From OMSK01 sp902492995 (GTDB lineage: Bacteria > Bacillota_I > Bacilli_A > RF39 > UBA660): a stretch of 53,153 nucleotides of DNA. Position numbers and translations under genes: made by a program. Positions 8,446 to 17,636 of the stretch are shown in pieces. Below the pieces are notes generated by a model that searched no databases, had not been told where the DNA came from, and worked only from the letters and a program-made list of their open reading frames with translations. The DNA lies in contig CABUNR010000007.1 in assembly GCA_902492995.1 (NCBI GenBank), positions 1 through 53,153 on the forward strand, in the 5' to 3' direction. The first letter of the stretch is position 1. Every line of letters starts with the position of its first letter.

Positions 8446-9576
8446 ATGATAGAAGAAATAAAAAAAAATATGACTAAAAATCAAAATAATTTAAGTTGCT
8501 ATGCATGCTTAGATAGTGAAGCAATAAGATTTAATGAAGATGATGAATTTGATATAAGACCACCTTTTTTTAGAGATATAGATAGAATTATATATTCTTT
8601 GTCATATACAAGATATATAGATAAAACACAAGTATTTTCAAATAATAATAATGATAATATTAGTAAAAGAATGACACATGTTCAAATGGTTTCTAAAATA
8701 GCTCGCACAATAGGAAGAGCATTAAATTTAAATGAAGATTTGATAGAAGCAGCAAGTTTAGGACATGATTTAGGACATGTTCCATATGGACATACAGGAG
8801 AAGCAATACTGAATAAAATAAGTTTAGAACATAATGAAGGATACTTTAATCATAATATTCAAAGCGTTAGGACACTTATGTATGTTGAAAATAGAGGAGT
8901 TGGAAGTAATATAACTTTACAAGTATTAGATGCAATTATGTGTCATAATGGAGAAATTGTAAAAGATAGATATGAACCAGTAAAAAAATCTAAAAAAGAA
9001 TTTTTAGATGAATATAATACTAGTTATTTAGATAAAAGTATAAATAAAAAAATGAGACCAATAACACTTGAAGGATGTGTTGTAAGAATAAGCGATGTAA
9101 TAAGTTATATTGGAAGAGATATAGAAGATGCTATAAGACTTGGAATTATAAAAGAGGAAGAAGTTCCAAGTTCTATAACAGATGTACTTGGAATAAATAA
9201 TAGTGAAATGATTAATACAATTGTTTTAGATATTATAAAAAATAGTTATAATAAGAAATATATTACAATGTCTAAAGAAATATATGAAGCAATAGAAGCA
9301 TTAAAACAATTTAATTATAAAAATATATATGCAAAAGCAAATACAAAAGAACAAATAGAATTATATGAAAAACAATTTAACTTTTTATTTAATACATATC
9401 TAGAACAATTAAATAAGAATGATAAAAATGAAAAAATATACAAAGTATTTTTAGATGAAATGGACGATTCATATAAATGTAATAATACAAATGAAAGAAT
9501 CGTAATAGATTATATTGCTGGGATGACAGATGATTATTTAAATTTAGAATATAATAGATTGATTGACAAAAATTAA
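8446..9576 (+). CDS. HD-domain dNTP triphosphohydrolase-like protein
   Basis: The 376-residue protein is of the dGTPase type. The HD metal site is visible: RMTHVQMVSKIAR, then SLGHDLGHVPYGHTGE, and later VVRISDVISYIGRDIEDAI with the last Asp ligand. Such enzymes hydrolyse dNTPs to nucleoside and triphosphate and help balance the dNTP pool. I place the start at 8446 because GGTGAA lies just upstream with normal spacing. An in-frame ATG at 8434 would put that site inside the gene. The gene sits alone, followed after 33 bases by murC. Substrate preference (dGTP or broad) is not visible. Confidence 0.8.
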   Translation: MIEEIKKNMTKNQNNLSCYACLDSEAIRFNEDDEFDIRPPFFRDIDRIIYSLSYTRYIDKTQVFSNNNNDNISKRMTHVQMVSKIARTIGRALNLNEDLIEAASLGHDLGHVPYGHTGEAILNKISLEHNEGYFNHNIQSVRTLMYVENRGVGSNITLQVLDAIMCHNGEIVKDRYEPVKKSKKEFLDEYNTSYLDKSINKKMRPITLEGCVVRISDVISYIGRDIEDAIRLGIIKEEEVPSSITDVLGINNSEMINTIVLDIIKNSYNKKYITMSKEIYEAIEALKQFNYKNIYAKANTKEQIELYEKQFNFLFNTYLEQLNKNDKNEKIYKVFLDEMDDSYKCNNTNERIVIDYIAGMTDDYLNLEYNRLIDKN

Positions 9577-9609
9577 ATAAAAGTATAACATTATAGTAGA
9601 GGTGAATAT

Positions 9610-10914
9610 ATGTATCATTTTGTTGGTATAAAAGGAGCTGGAATGAGTTCTTTAGCTCAAATAATGAAAAAATTAGGTTATGATGTACAAGGTAGTGATA
9701 TCGATAAACATTTTTTTACAGAACAAGGATTAATAGAAAATAATATAAAATTTTTTCCATATAGTGAAGATAATATAAAAGAAAATATGAAAATTGTAAA
9801 AGGTGAATCAATTAAAGATGATAATATAGAGATTGTAAAAGCAAAAGAGCTAGGTCTAGATATTTATTCATATGTTGAAATGGTAGGAAAATTAACAAAA
9901 AAATTTAAAACAATATGTATTGCAGGATGTCATGGAAAAACTACAACAACTTCAATGGCATCACTTGTTTTAAATAATATAAAAGGTGCTAACTATTTAA
10001 TTGGAGATGGTACAGGATATGCAAATGAGTCAAATGAATTTTTCATTTTAGAGTCATGTGAATATAAAAGACATTTCTTAAAATATAGCCCATATTATGC
10101 TATAATTACAAATATTGATTTAGATCATGTAGATTATTATAAGGATATAGATGATGTAATAGATGCATATAGAGAATTTGCAAATAAAGCATCTAAAATG
10201 GTTATCGCTTGTGGAGATGATTCTTATACACATTCTTTGGATATAAATCCACCAATATTTTATTATGGTATAGATGATGATAATGATATTAAAGCTATAA
10301 ATATTAACTACAAAGAAGATGGTACAAGCTTTGAAGTAGAAGTAGAAGGAAATTATTATGGATTTTTTGATTTACCAATTTATGGTAAACATATGCTTTT
10401 AGATGCTTTAGCAGTAATAGCTGTTTGTTATTATGAGAGAATTGAAGCTAAAGAAGTTTCAAAAATTTTAAAAACATTTAAAGGAGCTAAGAGAAGATTT
10501 TCACAAACAAAAGTTAATGATAGTATAATAATAGATGATTATGCACATCATCCAAATGAAGTTAAAGCAACAATTAAGGCAATTAAACAAAAATATCCAA
10601 ATAAAAAAATAGTAGCAATTTTTCAACCTCATACATTTACAAGAACAAAAGAATTTGCAAGTGATTTAGTAAAGGTATTTAGTGGTGTTGATAAAGCATT
10701 TATTATGGATATTCATCCTGCAAGAGAAAGACAAGAAGATTATCCTGATGTTACATCAAATATAATAATAGATGAACTTGAAAATGGATATCATATTAAT
10801 ATAGATGAAGCAAATAAATTATATGAGGAAAAGGATGCTGTATATGTTTTTATGAGTCCAAATGATATCTCAAAATTGGAAAAAGATTTAATAGAAATGT
10901 TAAAAAATAATTAA
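9610..10914 (+). CDS. murC: UDP-N-acetylmuramate--L-alanine ligase
   Basis: MurC adds L-Ala to UDP-MurNAc in the cytosolic stage of peptidoglycan synthesis. The N-terminal nucleotide-binding loop is HFVGIKGAGMSSLAQI, the central ATP loop is IAGCHGKTTTTSM, and the Mur ligase signatures IIDDYAHHPNEVKATIKA and FQPHTFTRTK follow. Length (434) is normal. The ribosome site AGAGGTGAA is well placed. No other mur genes adjoin it, so it is apparently transcribed alone, as in many Bacillota. Its presence shows a walled cell and rules out a true Mollicute. Confidence 0.92.
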   Translation: MYHFVGIKGAGMSSLAQIMKKLGYDVQGSDIDKHFFTEQGLIENNIKFFPYSEDNIKENMKIVKGESIKDDNIEIVKAKELGLDIYSYVEMVGKLTKKFKTICIAGCHGKTTTTSMASLVLNNIKGANYLIGDGTGYANESNEFFILESCEYKRHFLKYSPYYAIITNIDLDHVDYYKDIDDVIDAYREFANKASKMVIACGDDSYTHSLDINPPIFYYGIDDDNDIKAININYKEDGTSFEVEVEGNYYGFFDLPIYGKHMLLDALAVIAVCYYERIEAKEVSKILKTFKGAKRRFSQTKVNDSIIIDDYAHHPNEVKATIKAIKQKYPNKKIVAIFQPHTFTRTKEFASDLVKVFSGVDKAFIMDIHPARERQEDYPDVTSNIIIDELENGYHINIDEANKLYEEKDAVYVFMSPNDISKLEKDLIEMLKNN

Positions 10915-10920
10915 TCTATA

Positions 10921-10945
10921 AAGACTACTATATGTAGTTTTTTTT
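10921..10945 (+). terminator. Intrinsic terminator after murC
   Basis: AAGACTAC / GTAGTTTT around a 5-base loop, then T run. Confidence 0.8.
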
Positions 10946-10983
10946 ACACATATTTTTATATGAACGTTTTTTCGGGTAAACTA

Positions 10984-11011
10984 TTGACAAATAAAAAAAT
11001 TCCTGTATAAT
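10984..11011 (+). promoter_or_regulatory. SigA-type promoter
   Basis: TTGACA (10984-10989), 16 bases, then TATAAT (11006-11011), 28 bases upstream of the next start codon. Nearly consensus. Confidence 0.85.
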
Positions 11012-11039
11012 ATGTAAGAATATTGAAAGAGGGGTTTTT

Positions 11040-11666
11040 ATGGATAAAGAATATATGAAGAATTTAGTTATGCAATATGTAAATTCTACAGGAACAAAAA
11101 ATATTGATATTAATAGTGAAAATTTTATACAAGAATTTAAAAGTTGGCTTTCTTTGAGAATTAAATTATCAGATGGTTACATAGAATTACTTAGATTTTT
11201 AAATGTTGATTATAATAGTCTTACAATGGCAGAAGTTGGAAAGGGAAAATATGATTCAATTGTTTTAAATAATGGTTCAACAATCATGATAACACCATAT
11301 ATAAAAGAAAAAATAAATAATCCATTAGTTAGTCATCAATTTATTTCTTTAAAAGGTAGACAATTTATTATTTGTAAAGATAAACCAAAAATAATAAAGA
11401 TTGGAAATATAATGACACAAAATCCATATAGTGAAGCTTCTATTCATGACTTTAATTTATTACATGATATGAATGAGTGCAATATTACTGTTGGAGTTTA
11501 TGGAGAGAATACTGACAAGGATAAAGAACAAAAATTGAAAATGTTAAAAAATTTTTCAGAAAAATTAGTAAGAGAATCAAGAATGGATGGATATGAATTT
11601 AATGGTAATTATTTTTATGCTGTTACATCTTCACCTAAAATAAATGGGAAGGTATTAAAAAGATAA
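11040..11666 (+). CDS. Conserved-looking protein of unknown function
   Basis: A 208-residue soluble protein with no membrane segment, signal peptide or motif that I recognise. The N-terminal half is helical; the middle is beta-rich (IVLNNGSTIMITPYI, HQFISLKGRQFIICKD). It has a near-consensus promoter and the ribosome site AGAGGGG. The kinase-like gene follows after 2 bases, so the two form an operon and probably act together. A partner or substrate of that kinase-like protein is a reasonable inference, no more. Confidence 0.55.
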   Translation: MDKEYMKNLVMQYVNSTGTKNIDINSENFIQEFKSWLSLRIKLSDGYIELLRFLNVDYNSLTMAEVGKGKYDSIVLNNGSTIMITPYIKEKINNPLVSHQFISLKGRQFIICKDKPKIIKIGNIMTQNPYSEASIHDFNLLHDMNECNITVGVYGENTDKDKEQKLKMLKNFSEKLVRESRMDGYEFNGNYFYAVTSSPKINGKVLKR

Positions 11667-11668
11667 GT

Positions 11669-12412
11669 ATGAAATTTAATAGTTTAGAAGAATTATTAAA
11701 TTTTGTAAATAAATTAAAAATTTTAGGATATGGCTCACAAGGTAAAACATTTTATGATATAAATAGTAATAAAGTTTTTAAAATATATCATGATGCATTA
11801 GATGGAGAATTAGCTGATTGTACAAAAACTTCTTATGAAGTTTTAAGATTTAAAGATTGCCTTAATAAGACATATGTATTTGCCTTTGATGCAATTTTAT
11901 TAAATGATATAGCTGTTGGTTATATAGAAAAGAAAGCACCAGGAAAAATAATTAATCAAATAAATCCTTTGAATATAAATTTAGATAAATTTATAAGTTC
12001 TGTATCCAAAGTAGATGAAGATGTAGTAAAGATTAGTGAATATAAAATTAAAACTCATGATGTTTTATATAATATTATGTATGGTAATGGTAAAATTAGT
12101 ATTATTGATTTTGATGAATATGTTTATACAAATAAAGATTATGATAGTTTATTAGCACTTAATAGAAATAACTTTAATATGGGAATAAAATTATTTTTAG
12201 TAGATACATATTTTGATGAATTTGTTGCTAGTAATAAATACTTAAATGAGTTATATAAAGATAAAAACATAGATATTAATTTGTTTTTAAATATGTTTAA
12301 AAAATATATATGTGAATATATGGATTATGATATAACAAAATTAAATGAAGCAAAAAAAGTATTAAATAAGAAAAAACATAAAGAAAACTTTGTTAGAGAA
12401 TATAAAATTTAA
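11669..12412 (+). CDS. Atypical protein-kinase-like protein
   Basis: The 247-residue protein keeps the outline of a small protein-kinase-like fold. A Gly-rich loop (ILGYGSQGKTFYD) is followed by KVFKIYHD, with a Lys in the place of the ATP-anchoring Lys. A catalytic/metal region reads THDVLYNIMYGNGKISIIDFDEY: H-D...N...D-F-D in place of the usual HRDxxxxN...DFG. The C-lobe is short and helical. It could phosphorylate a protein or small molecule, or be a pseudokinase. The start lies 2 bases after the preceding stop, so translation is likely coupled. The gene's 3' end is built into its own terminator. Confidence 0.55.
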   Translation: MKFNSLEELLNFVNKLKILGYGSQGKTFYDINSNKVFKIYHDALDGELADCTKTSYEVLRFKDCLNKTYVFAFDAILLNDIAVGYIEKKAPGKIINQINPLNINLDKFISSVSKVDEDVVKISEYKIKTHDVLYNIMYGNGKISIIDFDEYVYTNKDYDSLLALNRNNFNMGIKLFLVDTYFDEFVASNKYLNELYKDKNIDINLFLNMFKKYICEYMDYDITKLNEAKKVLNKKKHKENFVREYKI

Positions 12413-12432
12413 ATTCTAATAAAGTTTTTTTT
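12384..12432 (+). terminator. Terminator overlapping the 3' end of the kinase-like gene
   Basis: AAAACTTTGTTAG-GAAT (12384-12401) pairs with ATTCTAATAAAGTTTT (12413-12428), followed by T run. The left arm lies inside the coding sequence. Confidence 0.75.
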
Positions 12433-12489
12433 TGATTTTTATTGACTTAAATAAAGAGTATTTTTATAATTAAATAAGGATGTGGTTTT

Positions 12490-13608
12490 ATGATATATTT
12501 AGATTATGCAGCAAGTAGTAAAGTAGAAGATGAAGTATTAGATACATTTATTAATATAAATAAAAAATATTATGCTAATCCTAATTCAAATCATAAATTA
12601 GGTATGGAAGTGAAGAAAGTAATAGATGATTGTACTAAAAGTATAGCAAACAAATTAAATGTTAAACCAGAAGAAATTATATATACAAGTGGAGCAAGTG
12701 AGTCAAATAACCTAGCTATTAAAGGCGTTTGCCAAAGATATAAATGTTATGGGAAACATGTATTAATAAGTAGTTTAGAACATAATTCTATAGTAGCATC
12801 TGCATCAGTTATGCAAGAACTTGGATTTGAAGTAGAATTAATACCTGTAGATAAAAATGGTTTAGTTGATATAGAAAATTTAAAAAAATTAGTAAGAGAT
12901 GATACTATACTTGTTAGTATATGTTCAGTTGATAGTGAACTTGGAATAGTTCAACCAATTGAAGAAATAGGAACCTTTTTAAAAAATTATCCTAATTTAA
13001 TATTTCATACAGATGCAACAGCTGCAATTTCTAAGGTTAATATAGATTATAAAGATGTTGATTTAATTACTGTAGCACCTCATAAATTTGGAGGATTACT
13101 TAGTACTGGAATATTAATAAAACGTGAAAAAGTTAGTTTAAAACCACAAATAAATGGAGGAAGAAGCACAACTGTATTTAGAAGTGGAACTCCAGATGTA
13201 GCCTCTATAGCATCTATAGAAAAAGCCCTTTTTATTTCTTTATCCAATATGGAAAAAAGACAAAATTATATAAAAAAATTAAGTGATAAAATAAAAAATG
13301 AATTAAAAAAATATGATAATATTTATATAAACAATAGAGAAGATTCAATTCCAAATGTAATTAATTTCAGTATAAAAAATGTAAAAGCTTTAAATATGCA
13401 AAAATTATTAGAAGATAAAGGTATTTATGTTTCTACAAAAATCTCTTGTTGTCCTATTAGTACCCCTTCTAAACTTGTTTATGCATTAACTAAAGATAAA
13501 TCCCTAGCTTTATCTTCTATAAGAATTAGTTTATCTTATTTAACTAAAGAAGAAGAGGTAAATCAATTTTTAGATACATTTAATAAAATAATGGAGAGGT
13601 TTAAATAA
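12490..13608 (+). CDS. Cysteine desulfurase (NifS/IscS family)
   Basis: A PLP-dependent enzyme that takes sulfur from cysteine as a persulfide. The 372-residue protein shows YLDYAASSKVEDEVL, TSGASESNNLAIKG, SSLEHNSI, the internal-aldimine region VAPHKFGG (Lys near 199) and a C-terminal Cys pair (KISCCPIS, about 320-321) for the active-site persulfide. The start follows GGATGTGG. The next gene, a TtcA-like tRNA thiolase, begins 1 base after its stop, so this desulfurase most likely supplies sulfur for tRNA thiolation. A general Fe-S role cannot be excluded; no iscU or sufU gene is adjacent. Confidence 0.85.
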   Translation: MIYLDYAASSKVEDEVLDTFININKKYYANPNSNHKLGMEVKKVIDDCTKSIANKLNVKPEEIIYTSGASESNNLAIKGVCQRYKCYGKHVLISSLEHNSIVASASVMQELGFEVELIPVDKNGLVDIENLKKLVRDDTILVSICSVDSELGIVQPIEEIGTFLKNYPNLIFHTDATAAISKVNIDYKDVDLITVAPHKFGGLLSTGILIKREKVSLKPQINGGRSTTVFRSGTPDVASIASIEKALFISLSNMEKRQNYIKKLSDKIKNELKKYDNIYINNREDSIPNVINFSIKNVKALNMQKLLEDKGIYVSTKISCCPISTPSKLVYALTKDKSLALSSIRISLSYLTKEEEVNQFLDTFNKIMERFK

Positions 13609-13609
13609 A

Positions 13610-14428
13610 ATGGAAAGATATAAAGAAATAGAAAGATCAATAATAAAAAAATATCGTAAAGAAATATGGAGTCGTTTTATAAAGGCTGTTAGCGAGTATA
13701 AGCTTATAGAAGAAAATGATAATATAATGGTTTGTATATCAGGTGGAAAAGATTCATTTTTGCTTGCTAAATGTATTCAAGAGTTAAATAGACATGGTAA
13801 GGTAAAATTTAATGCTAGGTATGTTGTAATGGATCCAGGATATAATGAATATAATAAAAATTTTATAATAGAAAATGCTAAATTATTAAATGTTCCAATT
13901 GAAATATTTGAAAGTGATATATTTGATGTAGTAGAAAAAATAGATAAAAGTCCTTGCTATTTATGTGCTAGAATGAGAAGAGGTTTTTTATATAGTAAAG
14001 CAAAAGAATTAGGTTGTAATAAAATAGCTTTAGGGCATCATTTTAATGATGTTATTGAAACAACTTTACTTTCAATGTTTTATGGTTCAGAAGTTAAAAC
14101 AATGCTCCCAAAACTTCATAGTGATAATTTTCCTGGTCTTGAACTTATAAGACCTCTTTACTTAGTAAAAGAAGAAGATATTATAGCATTTAAAAATTCA
14201 AATGATTTAACATTTATAAATTGTGCTTGTAGATTTACAGAAGGATGTTCCTTAATAAATGATGGAACAAGTAAAAGACGTGAAATTAAAGAATTAATTA
14301 AAAATATGAAAAAAGTAAATAAAAATGTAGATGATAATATTTTTAAAAGTATGGACAATATTAATTTAAATTGTGTTTTAGGTACTAAGAAAAATAAAGA
14401 ATATAAAAGTTTTTTAGATGAATATTAA
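13610..14428 (+). CDS. TtcA-like PP-loop tRNA thiolation enzyme
   Basis: The 272-residue N-type ATP pyrophosphatase has the PP-loop ISGGKDSFLLAK (about 43-54). A Cys pair follows, SPCYLCARMRRGFLY (C-x2-C), then the ALGHHFNDVIETTLL region and a third conserved Cys in the ACRFTEGC segment. This is the plan of TtcA-type, [4Fe-4S]-dependent enzymes that make 2-thiocytidine in tRNA. It forms an operon with the cysteine desulfurase. Which tRNA position it modifies is inferred only from the family. A terminator follows. Confidence 0.8.
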   Translation: MERYKEIERSIIKKYRKEIWSRFIKAVSEYKLIEENDNIMVCISGGKDSFLLAKCIQELNRHGKVKFNARYVVMDPGYNEYNKNFIIENAKLLNVPIEIFESDIFDVVEKIDKSPCYLCARMRRGFLYSKAKELGCNKIALGHHFNDVIETTLLSMFYGSEVKTMLPKLHSDNFPGLELIRPLYLVKEEDIIAFKNSNDLTFINCACRFTEGCSLINDGTSKRREIKELIKNMKKVNKNVDDNIFKSMDNINLNCVLGTKKNKEYKSFLDEY

Positions 14429-14431
14429 TTT

Positions 14432-14457
14432 AAAAGGTTATAATAGCCTTTTTTTGT
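14432..14457 (+). terminator. Intrinsic terminator
   Basis: AAAAGGTTA / TAGCCTTTT with one G-T pair and a T run. Confidence 0.8.
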
Positions 14458-14504
14458 CACTTTAAAGTCACATTAAAATAATATATTTTTATTGGAGGGA
14501 TAAA

Positions 14505-15182
14505 ATGGAAATATTAAAAATAGAAAATTTATGTAAAACATATGGAAAAGGAGAAAATAAAGTAAATGCTGTTGATAATGTATCTTTAAGCATTGAAAAG
14601 GGTGAATTTGTTGCCATAGTAGGAGCAAGTGGATCAGGTAAAAGTACATTGCTTCATCTAATTGGTGGAGTTGATAAACCAACAAGTGGTAAAGTATTTA
14701 TAGATGGTGTTGATATATATAAAATGAGTGATGATGAACTTTCTATATTTAGAAGAAGACAAATTGGTTTAATATATCAATTCTATAATTTAATACCAAT
14801 TTTAAATGTATGTGAGAATATTACATTACCTTGTCTTCTTGATTCAAATAAAGTTGATAATAAAAGATTAGACGAATTATTAAAGGTACTAAATTTAGAA
14901 AAAAGAAAAAATCATTTACCTAATGAATTATCAGGAGGACAACAACAAAGGGTTGCAATAGCACGTGCTATTATAAATAATCCAGCAATTGTTTTGGCTG
15001 ATGAACCAACTGGAAACTTGGATAGTGAAGCTAGTGAAGAAATTATATCACTTTTAAAACTTTCAAATAAAAAATATAATCAAACTATTATAATGATTAC
15101 TCATGATTTAGAAATTGCTTCTATTGCGGATCGTGTTATAACTGTTGAAGATGGTAAAATTATAAAAGATTTGAGGAATTAA
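14505..15182 (+). CDS. ABC transporter ATP-binding protein (MacB/BceA type)
   Basis: The 225-residue ATPase has Walker A GASGSGKSTLLHLIGG, Q-loop region GLIYQFYNLIP, signature LSGGQQQRVAIARAI, Walker B VLADEPTGNLD and the H-switch ITHD. This is the MacB/LolD/BceA class that works with FtsX-type permeases. The permease gene starts one base after its stop. With the following response regulator and kinase it forms a four-gene module like those that detect and resist cell-wall-active peptides. The ribosome site is GGAGGG. Confidence 0.9.
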   Translation: MEILKIENLCKTYGKGENKVNAVDNVSLSIEKGEFVAIVGASGSGKSTLLHLIGGVDKPTSGKVFIDGVDIYKMSDDELSIFRRRQIGLIYQFYNLIPILNVCENITLPCLLDSNKVDNKRLDELLKVLNLEKRKNHLPNELSGGQQQRVAIARAIINNPAIVLADEPTGNLDSEASEEIISLLKLSNKKYNQTIIMITHDLEIASIADRVITVEDGKIIKDLRN

Positions 15183-15183
15183 C

Positions 15184-17592
15184 ATGAATATATTAAAAAG
15201 ATTTACAATCAAAAATATCAAATTAAATAAAAAAAGAAGCATTGTTACAATAATAGGTATAATTTTATCAACTGCTTTGATCTGTACAGTAGCTGGTATG
15301 TTTGAATCATTTAGAAAAACAATGGTAAATGCTGTAATTAAAGAAACAGGAGATTATCATGCCAAGTTTGTTGATGTAGATAAATCAGATATAAAGTATA
15401 TAAAAGAAAATAGAAATGTAGTAAAAACATATTTAAGTGAAAATTTAGGTTATATAAAAATACCAGGTGATTATGAAAGTTTTACTGAAATAAACTCATA
15501 TAATACTAGTTATTTAGATGATATGATAAAGCTAGATAGTGGAAGACTTCCTAATAATAGTAATGAGATAATTGTTTCAAAAAGTTTAAAAAATGATTAT
15601 AAGTTAAATAGTGAAGTTAGTTTAGAACTATTAAAATTAAAAGATCCTGATCAATATATATATGATGAAGATGGAAATTTGAATCTAATACATAATAGTT
15701 ATAAAAAATATAAAGTAGTAGGCTATATTTATGAAAAAAATAATTATCAAACAAAACAAATAATATCTAATTTAGATAAAGTAGAAAATAAAGCAAATGT
15801 CTTAGTAAAATATAAAAATATAAAAGATACTTATAAATTAACAAAAGAAATAAATGAAAAAAAATATGAAGTTAATTATAACTCAGAATTACTTAGATGG
15901 TCACTTGTTTTGAAAGATGACAATACGATACAAACATTAAAATGGATAGTTTTAATTATAATATTTGTAATTGTTTTATCAAGTGTTTTTGTAATAAGAA
16001 ATAGTTTTGCAATATCAATAACAGAAAAATTAAAAGAATTTGGCATGTTATCTAGTATAGGAGCAACTAAAAAACAAATAAGAAAATCTGTATTATATGA
16101 AGGATTTATATTAGGAATAATTGGTATACCACTTGGAATAATTTTAGGATTTGCTGTAATATGGTTACTTATATTATTCTCAAATATAATGTTAGGCTCA
16201 ATGATAAATGAATTAGAATTTGTTGTTTATATACCAATAAGTGCTGTTTTCTCTTCTATAATATTAGGTGTAATAACTATTTATTTATCATCAATTGCAT
16301 CAGCTTATAAAGCAAGTAAAATATCACCTATAGAGGCGATTAAAGAAAATAATGAAATAAAAATTAAAAGTAAAAAAATTAAATCACCTAAATTTATTAG
16401 AAAAATATTTAAAATAGGTGGAGATATAGCATATAAAAATTTAAAAAGAAATAAGAAAAAGTATAGAACAACTGTAATATCATTAGTAGTTAGTATAACT
16501 ATATTTATATCTCTTTCAACATTCATAAATTATGGATTTAAAATATCAAATAGATATTATAAAGAAATGCCTTATAATGTAAGAATATCAGATGGTAGTG
16601 ATATGATAAAAACAGAAAAAGATTATAATAAAATTTTAGAAAGTAAATATATAAAAGAATATTCTATTAAAAAAACAAGTTATATGCAGTTAGATAAAAA
16701 ATATTTAACAAAAGAAGGAAAAAAATTCTTTGAAGATGGTAGTAATGGAATTAATATTTTATCAATTGGAAATGCAAATTATAAAAAATATATAAAAGAA
16801 TTAAATCTTAATTATGAAGATGTAAAAGATAAGGCAATTTATGTAAAAAATAGTATTTATTTAAATGATTCTAAAATAGTAAATGCATATAACTTTAAAG
16901 CTAATCAAGTAGTAGAAGGAAAAATAAATGAAAAAAACTATAAAATTAAAATTGCTAAAATAACAGATAAAACAGGATATTTAATTGAAAATTATGCATA
17001 TGGATCAGGTGTTTTACTTGTAAGTGATGAAATGTTAAAAAATATTGGTGTAGAATCGATTGATGGACTTGAGATTCAATCTAATAAACCATATGAATTA
17101 ACAGAAGAAATTAATAATTTAGAAATAAAAGAACTTACAGTTGATAACTTAAAAGAACATCAAGATCAGATGAATAACATGGTTATATGGATATCGGTAT
17201 TCTTATATGGATTTATTATTGTAATAACTTTAATAGGGGTTACTAATATATTTAATACAATAACAACTAATATGAATTTAAGAAGTAAAGAATTTGCTAT
17301 GTTAAAAAGTATAGGAATGACTAAAAGGGAATTTAATAATATGATATTATTAGAAAGTTTCTTTTATGGTGTTAAATCTTTATTTATAGGATGCACATTA
17401 GGTACAATATTCTCTTATTTAATATATAAAGCCTTCTCTAATTCTATTGATTATGGATTTATATTTCCAGTTAAAGCAATTATAATATCAGTTGTATTTA
17501 TATTTTCAGTAGTGGGACTTATAATGAAGTATTCACTTAATAAAATAAATAAACAAAATATAATAGAAACAATAAGAAAAGACAATATTTAG
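15184..17592 (+). CDS. FtsX-like ABC permease
   Basis: The 802-residue permease has an N-terminal helix (about 20-45), then an extracytoplasmic region to about 250. Three helices follow (FtsX domain 1, about 255-375). A second unit starts with RNKKKYRTTVISLVVSITIFISL, has another outside region of about 200 residues, and ends in three helices (about 668-790). FtsX cores are marked by EFGMLSSIGATKKQIRKSVLYEG and EFAMLKSIGMTKREFNNMILLES. This twin-FtsX layout drives mechanotransmission or export of peptides or lipids. It pairs with the ATPase just upstream. Confidence 0.88.
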   Translation: MNILKRFTIKNIKLNKKRSIVTIIGIILSTALICTVAGMFESFRKTMVNAVIKETGDYHAKFVDVDKSDIKYIKENRNVVKTYLSENLGYIKIPGDYESFTEINSYNTSYLDDMIKLDSGRLPNNSNEIIVSKSLKNDYKLNSEVSLELLKLKDPDQYIYDEDGNLNLIHNSYKKYKVVGYIYEKNNYQTKQIISNLDKVENKANVLVKYKNIKDTYKLTKEINEKKYEVNYNSELLRWSLVLKDDNTIQTLKWIVLIIIFVIVLSSVFVIRNSFAISITEKLKEFGMLSSIGATKKQIRKSVLYEGFILGIIGIPLGIILGFAVIWLLILFSNIMLGSMINELEFVVYIPISAVFSSIILGVITIYLSSIASAYKASKISPIEAIKENNEIKIKSKKIKSPKFIRKIFKIGGDIAYKNLKRNKKKYRTTVISLVVSITIFISLSTFINYGFKISNRYYKEMPYNVRISDGSDMIKTEKDYNKILESKYIKEYSIKKTSYMQLDKKYLTKEGKKFFEDGSNGINILSIGNANYKKYIKELNLNYEDVKDKAIYVKNSIYLNDSKIVNAYNFKANQVVEGKINEKNYKIKIAKITDKTGYLIENYAYGSGVLLVSDEMLKNIGVESIDGLEIQSNKPYELTEEINNLEIKELTVDNLKEHQDQMNNMVIWISVFLYGFIIVITLIGVTNIFNTITTNMNLRSKEFAMLKSIGMTKREFNNMILLESFFYGVKSLFIGCTLGTIFSYLIYKAFSNSIDYGFIFPVKAIIISVVFIFSVVGLIMKYSLNKINKQNIIETIRKDNI

Positions 17593-17613
17593 GACTATTT
17601 TAAGTCCTTTTAT
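17591..17613 (+). terminator. Weak intrinsic terminator
   Basis: AGGACT (17591-17596) pairs with AGTCCT (17603-17608), then TTTTATT. Some read-through into the two-component genes is likely. Confidence 0.5.
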
Positions 17614-17636
17614 TGTATAATATAGGTGGTGATTTT

